Shown here piece by piece: positions 1-11,093 of a stretch of DNA of 64,000 bases (the stretch's first letter is position 1; the number at the start of each line of letters is the position of its first letter). The notes beneath the pieces were generated by a model, which saw nothing but the letters and a program-made list of their open reading frames with translations, had not been told where the DNA came from and did not search any database. The position numbers and the translations under genes were made by a program. Origin of the DNA: Portunus trituberculatus (taxonomy: Eukaryota; Arthropoda; Malacostraca; Decapoda; Portunidae); the NCBI RefSeq assembly GCF_017591435.1, contig NC_059294.1, positions 18,574,743-18,638,742 of the forward strand, given 5' to 3'.

Positions 1-1544
1 TTCTTTAGGACTATATTTTGGGACATATTCCCTGACTCCTGTTTTGTATATTTCGAAAAATAAGTTATATTTGTCTTGCATTGTCTCTGAGTTTTCCATC
101 TCCTCCCAGTCTACGTTTTTAAAATAGCTCTTGAGATTCTCAATATCAGCCTTTCTGTAATTTAATCGGTCTCTATCTTCCTTTCCCTCTTCTATATCTA
201 TTTCTAATATTGCATGGTCACTCTTTCCCAATGGGCACTTATATCTTATATCATCATTCATTTGTATACCCCTTGTAAAAACTAGGTCCAATCTCGCCGG
301 CTCGTCGTTTCCTCTGAATCTTGTGCATTCCTTTACTCTCTGGTCCATCATATTGTCTATCATTAGGTTCAAGAATCTTTCTCCCCAGGCTTCTTCACCC
401 ATACCACTTTCATAATTTTCCCAGTCCACTTCTTTACAGTTGAAATCTCCTACTAATATCACTTTTCTCCTTTCTTTAACGATTCTCGTTAGACTCCTTA
501 TTGTGTCATCTATCATGTCTTTATATTCTTGATTGGTCCATGAATTTGTTTTTGGTGGCACATATGTTACAATGATTGTTAACTCTTTTTTATTAATATG
601 CATCTTAATATACAATACTTCTGCTTTTCCTCATTCCATTTCATTTATCACTATCTCCTTCCTTAACATAATCATGACTCCTCCTCCTCCTTTACCCACT
701 CTGTCTCTTCTCCATACATTATACCTATTATCCAAGTCTATTTTGATTGCCTTATTTAGTTTTGTTTCAGCCAGGCATACAATATCTGGATTTTCTTTCT
801 TTATGTAATCTCTTAATTCTAATTTACTTGATAAAACCCGTCTATGTTCGTATACATCATTTTTAGTCTTTTGCCTTTATCATTGTTAGTTAAACTTGTT
901 CCACTTTTTTCTCTTCCTTCTCATTTATATACCATTTCCTTATCCTGTCTCCTAGAATTCTCCAAAAAAATGCCTTCTTCTCCTCTTCTGACCTTTCATT
1001 ATTCTTTTCCCTTACTGCTGCTGCCAGTTCATTGTATCTCTTCCTTTCTTCCTCATTTCTATTTTTCCTTATATAGATATCCTTGCAGCCTTCTGTTTCT
1101 CTAAGTTTTGTTGTTCTATATAATATTTCTTTTGTTGCTGCTTGTGATTTTAGTAGTATTTTCATTGGTCTCATTTTTCCTTCTTGATATGGTCCCATTC
1201 TGTTTATTTCTTCCACTTCCTCTTCCAAGTTCTGCCTATCTTCGTCATTTAGATTCTTCAGTAAGTCTTTGACTGATTTCATTTCTTCTTTTTCTCTTTT
1301 TGGTTTATATTTTATATTTTTTTCTTTTATTCCAAATACGACTACACTCTTCTTTTCTTCTGCAATTTCTCTAACTAAATTTTCTTTTGTCTTGAGGACT
1401 CCTATAATTTTGTTTGTCATATTTTCTTCTTTTTCTTGAAGTTGTTCTTGAATCACCTCCTGAAAATCATCCTTATCTTTCTTATCTTGGACTCTCCATG
1501 CTTGTACTTCTTTTTTAATCATGTTCTGTACTCTTTCCTCTTCC

Positions 1545-1546
<2 letters not shown>
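1..1546 (-). mobile_element. CR1-like LINE copy L1 (subfamily A1), 5'-truncated, runs off the edge
   Basis: The minus strand holds the ORF1 C-terminal half (890-1522, starting inside the coiled coil at VIKKEVQAWRVQDKK) and then the endonuclease of ORF2 with frame breaks, leaving the window in the linker before the reverse transcriptase. Endonuclease blocks such as GDFNCKEVDWENYE can be read in pieces. The 5' truncation falls exactly at a (GT)n array at 1547, which is the tail of the neighbouring copy. The element is dead, having no intact ORF2 frame here. Confidence 0.85.
890..1522 (-). pseudogene. LINE ORF1 fragment (RRM-like domain) of copy L1
   Basis: This open stretch of 210 codons is the C-terminal part of a LINE ORF1 RNA-binding protein. 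It contains the end of a Lys/Glu-rich coiled coil, then a domain with VVVFGIKEKNIKYKPKREKE, RMGPYQEGKMRPMKILLKSQ and CKDIYIRKNRNEEERKRYNE. Those patterns (RxG, RPxxILL, DIYIRKNxxxEE) resemble the RRM-like fold of ORF1 proteins in CR1/L1-type LINEs. It ends EKKVEQV. The N-terminus is missing because the element is 5'-truncated. Confidence 0.75.

Positions 1547-1576
<30 letters not shown>
1547..1576. repeat. (GT)15 linker between LINE copies L1 and L2
   Basis: A pure dinucleotide array. It is the 3' (CA)n tail of copy L2 read from the other strand, and it directly abuts the truncated 5' end of copy L1. Confidence 0.95.
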
Positions 1577-1578
<2 letters not shown>

Positions 1579-1610
1579 TTACCTAGTTGTAGTTTTACAG
1601 GGCCTGGGCT

Positions 1611-4412
1611 TTATGCTCGTGTGGTCCCGTCTCCATATCTACACTTATCCGATTTTTCTTTAAAACTATGTACACTCTTTGCTGATACCACTTCCTCACT
1701 CAAACTGTTCCAAGTCTCAACACATCTTTGGAAACTAAATTTTTAACATCTCTCAGACATCGTCCCTTCCTTAGTTTCTTACTATGCGATCTTGTGCTTC
1801 TAAAGTCATATTCTTCTCTCAGGATCAGTTTCTCATTATCCACTTCATCCATTCCGTTAATCAATTTATAAACTTGTATCAGATCCCTCTCTCTTCTCTG
1901 CTCCAAGGTTGGTAGATCCATTGCCTTTAGTCTCTCCTCATATGCATCCCTTTAAATTCTGGAACCATTCTTGTAGCCATTTTTTGTAGTCTATCTAATT
2001 TTCTTATGTGTTTCTTTTTATGGGGAGTCCACACAACTCCTGCATATTCCAATCTAGGTCTTATTTTAGTACTTATCAATTTCTTCATCATTTCCTTGTC
2101 CATATAGTGAAATGCTACTCCAATATTCCTTAGCAAATTATACGTCTCTCTGAAAATTCTATCAATATGGCTAACTGGTTGATTATTTTCTTCCATTGTC
2201 ACTCCCAAGTCCTTTTCCTTTTTTACTTTTTCTAGTTCTACTCCATCTCCCATCTTATAGATTCCCACTGGTCGTCTTTCACTTTTACCCATTTCCATGA
2301 CATGGCTTTTGTCCACATTGAATTCCATCTCCCATTTTTTGCTCCATTTCCAGATCTTGTTTAAGTCTTCCTGTAGTATTTTACAATCTTCTTTTTGTTT
2401 AATGATTCTGCACAGTTTCGCATCGTCCACAAACAGATTTATGTAGCTGTTCACTCCCTCTGGCATGTCATTTATATATACGAGAAAAAGTATTGGTGCC
2501 AATACTGACCCCTGTGGCACTCCGCTGTCTACTGTTCTCCACTTGGACTTCATATCTTTAACTATCGTCCTTATTTCTCTCCCCCTTAAGTAATTCTTCA
2601 TCCATCTCAATGTGCTTCCTTTTAAGCCACCCTTCTCCTCTAACTTCCATAGTAATCTTTCATGTGGCACTTTATCAAAAGCCTTTTTTAGATCTAAATA
2701 AATACAGTCAACCCATCCTCTCTCTCTTGTACTTTATCAACTATTCTAGAGTAGAAACTCAATAAATTTGTCACACATGACCGACCTTTTCTAAAACCAA
2801 ATTGGCTATTTGATAATATTTTGTTGTCTTCAAGAAACTCGATCCATTGCTTCTTTATTACTTTTCACACATCTTGCATATTACACTAGTTAGTGATACC
2901 GGTCTGTAATTTAAAGGTTCTTCCTTCCTTCCGCTCTTATATATGGGAACCACCTCAGCTCTTTTCCACTCCACTGGCACTGTTCCATTTTCTATTGAGC
3001 ATTTTATGATGTTGTATATTGGACTTGCTAGTTCTTCCCTACATTCTTTCAGTATTCTGCCTGAGACTTCATCCGGTCCCATTGCCTTTTCCTCATCCAA
3101 TTCCATCATCAACTTTTTTATTTCAAGCTTGGTTACTTTAATCTCTTTCATATAGACAGTCTCTCTATTACCCTGTGGTCTTTCAAATTTGGATTCCTTA
3201 GTAAAGACCTCATGAAATTTACTATTTAACAGTTCTGCCATACTTTTGGGTCTTCCACCATTCCGTTTTCTCCTTTTAACCTTTCTATTGTTTCTTTTTG
3301 TCTTATTTTTCCATTTATGAATCTGTAGAACAATTTTGGTTGTTCTTTACATTTTTCGACAATGTCCTTTTCATAGTTCTTTTCTTCTTCCTTTCTCACC
3401 TTAGCATATTCATTTCTTGCTGTTTTGAAGTTTTCCTTATTTTCTGGATTTCTGTTTCTTCTCCACCTTTTCCATGCTCCATCTTGTTTCTCCTTTGCCT
3501 TAGCACATCTTGCATTAAACCAATCTTTCTTTCCTTCTTCTTTAGGTCTATATTTGAACATATTCCTGACCCCAGTTTTGTATATTTCCAAAAATAAGTT
3601 ATATTTCTCTTGAACCGTTAATGAGTTTTCCATCTCCTCCCAGTTTACGTTTTTAAAATAGTTCTTGAGATTCTCAATATCAGCCTTTCTTTAATTTAAT
3701 CGGTCTCCTTTGTATGATTCATCTCTATCTTCCTTTCCTTCTTCTATATCCATCTCTAATATTACATGGTCACTCTTTCCCAATGGGCACTTGTATCTTA
3801 TATCATCGTTAATTGGTATATCCCTTGTAAAAACTAGGTCTAATCTTGCCGGCTCATCGTTTCCTCTGAATCTTGTGTTTTCCTTTATTCTTTGGACCAT
3901 CAAATTATCTATCATTAGGTTCAGGAATCTATCTCCCCAGGCATCTTCCCCCATACCACTTTCATAATTTTCCCAGTCTACCTCCTTACAGTTGAAATCT
4001 CCTATCAATATCACTTTTCTCCTTTCCTTAATGATTCTTGTAAGACTCCTTATTGTGTCATCTATCATGTCTCTATATTCTTGGTTAGTCCATGAGTTTG
4101 TTTTGGTGGCACATATGTTCCAATGATTGTTAACTCCTTTTGTTAATATGCATCTTAATATACAGTATTTCTGATTTTCCTTCCCAAACTCCACTTGATT
4201 TACCACTATCTCCTTCCTTAACATCATCATGACTCCTCCTCCTCCTTTACCCACTCTGTCTCTCCTCCATATATTATACCTTTTATCTATGTCTATTTTA
4301 TTGCCTCATTTAACTTTGTTTCCACCAGGCATACAATATCTGGTTCTTTCTTTATGTAATCTCTTAATTCTAATTTACTAGATAAAATCCCATCTATGTT
4401 TGTATACATCAT
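1611..4412 (-). pseudogene. LINE ORF2 (endonuclease + reverse transcriptase) of copy L2
   Basis: ORF2 starts MMYTNIDG at 4412. The AP-like endonuclease (about 4380-3700) shows LVETKLNE-like, IGDFNCKEVDWENYE, ARLDLVFTRD and GKSDHVILEMD, the last being the catalytic SDH. The RT region shows YRPVSLTSVICKMCEK, FGFRKGRSCVTN, LDLKKAFDKVPH, SGVPQGSVLAPILF and NLFVDDAKLC, where FADD is replaced by FVDD. The C-terminus is LRKGRCLRDV followed by a broken end. Frames are split at about 3691, 3240, 2860-2670 and 1925, so it cannot encode one polyprotein. Confidence 0.85.
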
Positions 4413-4439
4413 TTTAATCTCTTGTTCTTATCATTTTAG

Positions 4440-5475
4440 TTAAACTTGCTCCATTCTTTTCTCTTCTTTCTCTTTTATATACCATTTCCTTATCCTGTCT
4501 CCTATAATTCTCCAAAAATGCCTTCTTCTCCTCCTCTGACCTTTCATTATTTTTTCTCTTGCTTCTGCCACCAGTTCATTGTGTCTCTTCCTTTCCTCCT
4601 CGTTTCTATTTTTCTTTATAAATATATCTTTGCAACCTTCTGTTTCTCTGAGTTTCGTTTTTCTATATAGTACTTCTTCTGCTGCTGCTTGTGATTTTAG
4701 TAATATCTTAATTGGTCTCACTGTTCCTTCTTGATATGGTCCCATTCTATGGATTTCTTCTACTTCCTCTTCTAAGTTCTGTCTATCCTCGTCATTCAGA
4801 TGTTTTAGTAGGTCTTTTACTGATTTCATTTCGTCTTTTTCCCTTCTTGGTCTATATTTAACATTTTTTTCTTTCAGTCCAAAAATAATTACACTCTTCT
4901 TTTTTTTCTGCAATTTCTCTTACTAAATTTTCTTTTTTCTTGAGGACTCCTATCATTTTGCTTGTCATATTTTCATCTCTTTCTTTTAACTGTTCTTGAA
5001 ATACTTCTTGAAATGATTCCTTGTCTTTCTTATCTTGGATTCTCCATGCTTGTACTTTTTTTTTAATCACATCTTGTACTCTTTCTTCTTCTTTGTTAAC
5101 TAGATCTTTTAGCTTCTCTTTTTCTTTCTCGGCTTTACCGAGTCCTTCTTCCATCAATTTCTTATAGTTCGCTATTTGGACTTTTAATTCTACATTTTCA
5201 GTTCTTAGTCTAGTTTCGTTTTCTTCCACTCTTTTTATCCTTTCTTTCAATTTCTGGAGCTCTTTATCCTGTTCTTCATTCTCTTTCATTCCCATACTCT
5301 CATTTATCAATTTATCTAATTTACGTTCGATAGTCAAGACTCTATCAAATAGTGAAGTTTGCGCCATATCAAAGCCTTCAAATTCTCTTTCTCCCTCACT
5401 AACATTGTCATCATCAGCTTTCATTCTTTCCCTTGTCACATACCTGCATTTAGATGGAATATCTTTCTCACTCAT
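4440..5475 (-). pseudogene. LINE ORF1 (coiled coil + RRM-like) of copy L2
   Basis: ORF1 starts MSEKDIPSKCRYVTRERMKA. A long heptad-like coiled coil follows (LTIERKLDKLINESMGMK through KEKEKLKDLVNKEEERVQ), then VQAWRIQDKKDKESFQEVF and an RRM-like domain with HRMGPYQEGTVRPIKILLKS and CKDIFIKKNRNEEERKRHNE, ending EEKRMEQV. Such ORF1 proteins bind element RNA. A frameshift near 4860-4913, in a run of the same base, splits it in two. There is no zinc knuckle. Confidence 0.8.
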
Positions 5476-5611
5476 TATTATTTAACACTGTATTCATGAA
5501 AGAAAATGAGTCCACACTTTTCGCCCAGGCCACTGTAAACCCAAACAAAGGTAGTGAAGATCAGCTGATTCTCGGGAGCGATGGTATTGCGTCCTTTCTC
5601 TACCGCGTCTC

Positions 5612-6471
5612 GTGTATTTACCTAATTGTAACATACGGGAAAAGAGCTATGCTCGTGTTGTCCCGTCTCCATATCTATTAATGTCCAGCTTTTTCTTAAA
5701 ATCATGAATATTCCTTGTTGACCACTTCCACGTCTAAACTATTCCATGCTTCCACCCTTCTATGAGGAAGCTATATTTTTCACATCTCTCCTATAAGTGG
5801 CCATTTTAGTTTTTCCCATGCCCTCTCGACATTCTTTCATTCCACATACACAGATCTTCCTATCCATTTTTCCATGCCAATCATCACTCTGTATATTGCT
5901 ATCAGGTCTCCCCTTTCTCTTCTGTTTTCCAGGGTCGGAAGTTGCATTCTTTTCAGTCTGTCTTCATAAGTCAAATCTCTTAAGTCAGGCACCATTTTTG
6001 TTGCAGCCCTCTGTACTTTCTCTAGTTTCCTTATGTGTTTCTTTAAGTTCGAGCCCACTGTATTGTTGCATATTCAAGCCTCGGTCTTATCATTGCAGTA
6101 ATTATTTTCTTCATCATTTCTTCATCTAAATATCTGACGCCACTCTTATGTTCCTCAATAAGTTCAATACTTCTCCAATTATTTTGTTTATATGTCTCTC
6201 TGGCGATAGGTCATTGGTAATTGTCACCCCAAGGTCTTTTTCTTCATGACTGGTTTTTATGTCTTCATTTCCTATCTTGTATATACTCCTGATTCTTCTT
6301 TCACTCTTGCCAAACTCTAATTTCTTGCATTTTGTCGTGTTGAACTCCATTTGCCATGTACAGCTCCATTTCCATATTCTGTCCAAGTCTTCCTGGAGTA
6401 GTTCGCAATCTTTGTCACATCTCACTTTTCTTAACAATTTTGCATCGTCTGCAAATAGGCTCACATAACTG

Positions 6472-6474
<3 letters not shown>
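5612..6474 (-). mobile_element. CR1-like LINE copy L3 (family B), 5'-truncated in the RT
   Basis: The minus strand carries YVSLFADDAKLLRKVRCDKD, then WQMEFNTTKCKKLEFGKSER, DLGVTITNDLSPERHINKI and RAATKMVPDLRDLTYEDRLK, ending in a 3' UTR with the tail CAATTAGGTAAATAC. Catalytic FADD is intact but the frame shifts near 6120 and 5840. The 5' truncation lies exactly at a long (GT)n array. Family B shares its architecture with family A, but the protein and tail unit (CAATTAGGTAAATA rather than CAACTAGGTAAATA) differ. Confidence 0.85.

Positions 6475-6562
<88 letters not shown>
6475..6562. repeat. (GT)44 array between LINE L3 and SINE S1
   Basis: Pure (GT)n, becoming impure (T and TTTG interruptions) to about 6600 on the SINE side. 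It forms the 3' tail of SINE S1 and the 5' flank of LINE L3. Confidence 0.95.
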
Positions 6563-6565
<3 letters not shown>

Positions 6566-6854
6566 TTTGTGTGTTTTGTTTGTGTGTGTGTGTTTGTTTC
6601 ACTGTTTGATCTGCTGCAGTCTCTCAGACAGCCAGACTTACCCTACAACAGCTCAGACTCAGAGCTCATTATTTCCGATCTTCGGATAGGCCTGAGACCA
6701 GGCACACACCGCACACCACAACAAGGTCACAACTCCTCAATTTACATCCTGCCTACTCACTGCTAGGTGAACACTACGTGAAAGGAGACACACAAATATC
6801 TCCAGGCTAATCGAACCCCAGTCCTCTCTTGAAGCCAGCGCTCTAACGCTGAGC

Positions 6855-6858
<4 letters not shown>
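6563..6858 (-). mobile_element. tRNA-derived SINE S1 with (CA)n tail
   Basis: The minus strand begins with a tRNA-like head: A box TAGCTCAGCGTTAGAGCGC and B box GGTTCGATT, both Pol III promoter elements. The body contains GTTCACCTAGCAGTGAGTAGG, GGTCTCAGGCCTATCCGAAG and ATGAGCTCTGAG, and the tail GTGAAACAAACACACA runs into (CA)n. The body aligns with S2 at 62991, but the tRNA heads differ. Its 5' end abuts a (GT)n array. It is not a functional tRNA, since the acceptor and anticodon stems do not close. Confidence 0.82.

Positions 6859-6884
<26 letters not shown>
6859..6884. repeat. (GT)13 linker between SINE S1 and LINE L4
   Basis: The CA-type tail of LINE L4 directly abuts the tRNA head of SINE S1. 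Confidence 0.93.
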
Positions 6885-6885
<1 letters not shown>

Positions 6886-7987
6886 TTTACCTAGTTGTAT
6901 TTACCTAGTTGTAGTTTTACAGGGCCTGGGCTTTATGCTCTGTGGCCCGTCTCCATATCTACACTTATCCAATCTTACTTTAAAAGTGTGCACACTCTTG
7001 CAGACACTACTTCTTCATCTAAACTGTTCCACGTCTCAATACATCTCTGGAAACTATATTTTTAATATCTCTCAGACATCTTCCTTTCTCAGCTTTTCAC
7101 TATGCGATCTTGTGCTCGGATGTCATATTCTTCTCTCAAGATCAGTTTCTCATTATCCACTTGGTCCATTCCGTTGATCAATTTATAGACTTGTATCAGG
7201 TCTCTCTCTCCTTCTTTGTTCCAAGGTTGGTAGATCCATAGCCTTTAGTCTCTCCTCATATGTCATCCCTTCAAGTTCTGGGACCATTCTTGTAGCCATT
7301 TTTTGTAGCCTCTCCAATTTCCTTATGTGTTTCTTTTTATGATCCACACTACTCCTGCATATTCCAATCTGGGTCTTATTATAGTATTAATCAATTTCTT
7401 CATCATTTCTTTGTCCATGTAGTGAAATGCTATTCCAATATTCCTCAGCAAATTATATGTTTCTCTAAAAATTCTATCAATATGGCTTACTGGTTGATTG
7501 TTTTCTTCCATCGTCACTCCTTAAGTCCTTTTCCTTTTTGACTTTCTCCAGTTCTACTCCATCTCTCATCTTATAGATTCCCACAGGTCGTCTTTCACTC
7601 TTTCCCATTTCCATGACATCTTTTGTTCACATTGAATTCCATTTCCCACTTCTTACTCCATTCCCAGATCTTATTTAGATCTTCTTGCAGTATTTCACAA
7701 TCCTCCTTTTGTTTTATAACTCTGCACAGTTTCGTATCATCCGCAAACAAATTTATGTAGCTGTTCACTCCTTCTGGCATGTCGTTAATACAAATGAGGA
7801 AAAGTACTTGTGCCAATACTGACCCCTGTGGCACTCCGCTTTCTACTGCTCTCCACTTGGACTTCATATCTTTAACTACCGTCCTTATTTCTCTCCCCCT
7901 CAAATAATTTTCTATCCATCTCAATGTGCTTCCTTTTAAGCCACCCTTCTCCTCTACCTTCCACAGTAATCTTGCATGTGGAGCTTT
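6885..7987 (-). mobile_element. CR1-like LINE copy L4 (A1), 5'-truncated
   Basis: It has two tail units (CAACTAGGTAAATA), the 3' UTR, the ORF2 C-terminus and the RT up to the LLWKxEEKGG segment. SGVPQGSVLAQVLFLICIND and NLFADDTKLC are readable, with intact FADD but frame breaks near 7600, 7520 and 7320. The truncation at 7987 is at TTTGT, sharing a few bases with the (GT)n array it joins, a microhomology junction. Confidence 0.85.
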
Positions 7988-8005
7988 GTGTGTGTGTGTG
8001 TGTGT
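7988..8005. repeat. (GT)9 linker between LINE copies L4 and L5
   Basis: Short (GT)n between the 5' truncation of L4 and the 3' tail units of L5. Confidence 0.9.
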
Positions 8006-8534
8006 ATTTACCTAGTTGTATTTACCTAGTTGTAGTTTTACAGGGCCTGGGCTTTATGCTCGTGTGGTCCCGTCTCCATATCTACACTTATCCAATTTTT
8101 CTTTAAAACTATGTACACTCTTTGCTGATACCACTTCCTCACTCAAACTGTTCCAAGTCTCAACACATCTTTGTGGGAAACTAAATTTTTTAGCATCTCT
8201 CAGACATCGTCCCTTCCTTAGTTTCTTACTATGCGATCTTGTGCTTCTAAAGTCATATTCTTCTCTCAGGATCAGTTTCTCATTATCCACTTGATCCATT
8301 CCGTTAATCAATTTATAAACTTGTATCAGATCCCCTCTCTCTCTTCTCTGCTCCAAGGTTGGTAGATCCATTGCCTTTAGTCTCTTCTCATATGCCATCC
8401 CTTTAAATTCTGGAACCATTCTTGTAGCCATATTTTGTAGTCTCTAATTTTCTTATGTGTTTCTTTTTATGGGGAGTCCACACAACTCCTGCATATTCCA
8501 ATCTAGGTCTTATTTTAGTACTTATCAATTTCTT

Positions 8535-8537
<3 letters not shown>
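8006..8537 (-). mobile_element. CR1-like LINE copy L5 (A), 0.53 kb 3' fragment
   Basis: Only the last part of ORF2 remains (ATRMVPEFKGMAYEKRLKAM to RYGDGTTRA, an open frame 8054-8431), followed by the 3' UTR with two tail units. The truncation, within the codons for KLISTK, abuts a 44-unit (GT)n. Confidence 0.87.

Positions 8538-8625
<88 letters not shown>
8538..8625. repeat. (GT)44 array between LINE L5 and mini-copy L6
   Basis: Pure (GT)n forming the 5' flank of L5 and the tail of L6. Confidence 0.95.
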
Positions 8626-8627
<2 letters not shown>

Positions 8628-8652
8628 TTACCTAGTTGTATTTACCTATAGT
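8626..8652 (-). mobile_element. Minimal LINE copy L6: two 3' tail units only
   Basis: The (GT)n at 8538-8625 is followed by about 24 bp that match two LINE tail units (TATTTACCTAGTTG read on plus), then unrelated sequence. It is read as an extremely 5'-truncated insertion. The alternative is replication slippage or exchange that copied the tail. Confidence 0.55.
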
Positions 8653-8802
8653 CCGTTCATCCATCATCAAACTGCTGGTTTTCAGCCCTGATCACTCCAC
8701 TAAACCTTTACACTTAAATTTTGTTCAAGTACATTTATTTTCTTTACTTAACTCAACAGATATACAAGTTTATAGCTTGAAAAAACATGTACTTTGAAAA
8801 AA

Positions 8803-8805
<3 letters not shown>
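8653..8805. other. Unassigned intron 9 sequence between LINE copies
   Basis: About 150 bp with no coding or repeat similarity that I recognise. It is probably original intron DNA separating two insertion events, and it is AT-rich. Confidence 0.5.

Positions 8806-8853
<48 letters not shown>
8806..8853. repeat. (GT)24 array, tail of LINE L7
   Basis: Pure (GT)n between unassigned sequence and the tail units of L7. Confidence 0.93.
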
Positions 8854-8855
<2 letters not shown>

Positions 8856-11054
8856 ACCTTTGTATTTACCTAGTTGTAGTTTTACAGGGCCTGGGCTTTA
8901 TGCTCGTGTGTCCCGTCTCCATATCTACACTTATCCAATTTTTCTTTAAAACTATGTACACTCTTTGCTGACACCACTTCCTCACTCAAACTGTTCCAAG
9001 TCTCAACACATCTTTGCGGAAACTAAATTTTTAACATCTCTCAGACATCTCCTTTCTCAGTTTCTTACTATGCGATCTTGTGCTTCTAAAGTCATATTCT
9101 TCTCTCAGGATCAGTTTCTCATTATCCACTTCATCCATTCTGTTAATCAATTTATAAACTTGTATCAGATCCCCTCTCTCTCTTCTCTGCTCCAAGGTTG
9201 GTAGATCCATAGCCTTTAGTCTCTCCTCATATGTCATCCCTTTAAATTCTGGAACCATTCTTGTAGCCATTTTTGTAGTCTCTCTAATTTTCTTATGTGT
9301 TTTTTTTTATGGGGAGTCCACACAACTCCTGCATATTCCAATCTAGGTCTTATTTTAGTACTTATCAATTTCTTCATCATTTCCTTGTCCATATAGTGAA
9401 ATGCTACTCCAATATTCCTTAGCAAATTATATGTCTCTCTGAAAATTCTATCAATATGGCTTACCGGTTGATTATTTTCTTCCATTGTCACTCCCAAGTC
9501 CTTTTCCTTTTTTACTTTTTCTAGTTCTACTCCATCTCCCATCTTATAGATTCCCACTGGTCGTCTTTCACTTTTCCCATTTCCATGACATGGCTTTTGT
9601 CCACATTGAATTCCATCTCCCATTTTTTGCTCCATTTCCAGATCTTGTTTAAGTCTTCCTGTAGTATTTCACAATCCTCTTTTGTTTAATGACTCTGCAC
9701 AGTTTCGCATCGTCCATAAACAGATTTATGTAGCTGTTCACTCCCTCTGGCATGTCATTTATATATATGAGAAAAAGTATTGGTGCCAATACTGACCCCT
9801 GTGGCACTCCGCTGTCTACTGTTCTCCACTTGGACTTCATATCTTTAACTATCGTCCTTATTTCTCTCCCCCTTAAGTAATTCTTCATCCATCTCAATGT
9901 GCTTCCTTTTAAGCCACCCTTCTCCTCTAACTTCCATAGTAATCTTTCATGTGGCACTTTATCAAAAGCCTTTTTTAGATCTAAATAAATACAGTCAACC
10001 CATCCTCTCTCTCTTGTACTTTATCAACTATTCTAGAGTAGAAACTCAATAAATTTGTTACACATGACCGACCTTTTCTAAAACCAAATTGGCTATTTGA
10101 TAATATTTTGTTGTCTTCAAGAAACTCAATCCATTGCTTCTTTATTACTTTTTCACACATCTTGCATATTACACTAGTTAGTGATACCGGTCTGTAATTT
10201 AAAGGTTCTTCCTTCCTTCTGCTCTTATATATGGGAACCACCTCAGCTCTTTTCCACTCCACTGGCACTGTTCCATTTTCTATTGAGCATTTTATGATGT
10301 TGTATATAGGACTTGCTAGTTCTTCCCTACATTCTTTCAGTATTCTGCCTGAGACTTCATCCGGTCCCATTGCCTTTTCCTCATCTAGTTCCGTCATCAA
10401 CTTTTTTATTTCAAGCTTGGTTACTTTAATCTCTTTCATATAGACAGTCTCTCTATTACCCTGTGGTCTTTCAAATTTGGATTCCTTAGTAAAGACCTCA
10501 TGAAATTTACTATTTAACAGTTCTGCCATACTTTTGGGTCTTCCACCATTCCGTTTTCTCCTTTTAACCTTTCTATTGTTTCTTTTTGTCTTATTTTTCC
10601 ATTTATGAATCTGTAGAACAATTTTGGTTGTTCCTTACATTTTTCGACAATGTCCTTTTCATAGTTCTTTCTTCTTCCTTTCTCACCTTAGCATATTCAT
10701 TTCTTGCTGTTTTGAAGTTTTCCTTATTTTCTGGATTTCTGTTTCTTCACCTTTTCCATGCTCCATCTCGTTTCTCCTTTGCCCTAGCACATCTTGCATT
10801 AAACCAATCTTTCTTTCCTTCTTCTTTAGGTCTATATTTCGGGACATATTCCTTGACTCCTGTTTTGTATATTTCCAAAAATAAGTTATATTTCTCTTGA
10901 ACTGTTTCTGAGTTTTCCATCTCCTCCCAGTTTACATTTTTAAAATAGCTCTTGAGGTTCTCAATATCAGCCTTTCTGTAATTTAATCGTTCTCCTTTGT
11001 ATGATTCATCTCTATCTTCCTTTCCTTCTTCTATATCCATTTCTAATATTATAT

Positions 11055-11055
<1 letters not shown>
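8854..11055 (-). mobile_element. CR1-like LINE copy L7 (A2), 2.2 kb, 5'-truncated in endonuclease
   Basis: It holds the 3' UTR, the ORF2 C-terminus (9031-9270, 9234-9635), the RT (9649-9957 and 9981-10529 with GPDEVSGRILKECREELASP, YRPVSLTSV, FGFRKGRSC) and the linker to MDIEEGKEDRDESYKGERLN just after the endonuclease SDH motif. The catalytic motif reads FMDD instead of FADD. There are at least four frame breaks. The truncation at 11055 directly abuts (GT)n. Confidence 0.87.

Positions 11056-11091
<36 letters not shown>
11056..11091. repeat. (GT)18 array between LINE L7 and fragment L8
   Basis: Pure (GT)n. It is the tail of L8 and the target of L7, about 130 bp from the exon 9 donor. Confidence 0.93.

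Positions 11092-11093
<2 letters not shown>

Larger units (their letters stand above)
1577..5611 (-). mobile_element. Full-length CR1-like LINE copy L2 (subfamily A2), about 4.03 kb
   Basis: In minus orientation the copy has a 5' UTR (5611-5476), a coiled-coil plus RRM-like ORF1 (5475-4440), ORF2 with endonuclease and reverse transcriptase (4412-1611), and a short 3' UTR with one tail unit before (CA)n. The C-terminal pattern (RPRLEYAGVVW, HIRKLDRLQKMATRMVP, LPTLEQRRERDLIQVYKL) is that of CR1/L2-group LINEs, by recall. The 5' end GAGACGCGG matches exactly the 5' end of another full-length copy at 54520, so it is the true terminus. Several frameshifts and the FVDD variant at the catalytic site suggest it is inactive. 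It sits on the first CA units of the tail of copy L3. Confidence 0.88.

Noticed and set aside
533..1104. Plus-strand hydrophobic frames resembling membrane proteins (also 3298-3597, 10586-10900, 49229-49708)
   Set aside because: They are antisense shadows of Lys/Glu-rich LINE ORF1 and ORF2, whose complement is Phe/Leu/Ser-rich. The true reading with family motifs is on the minus strand.
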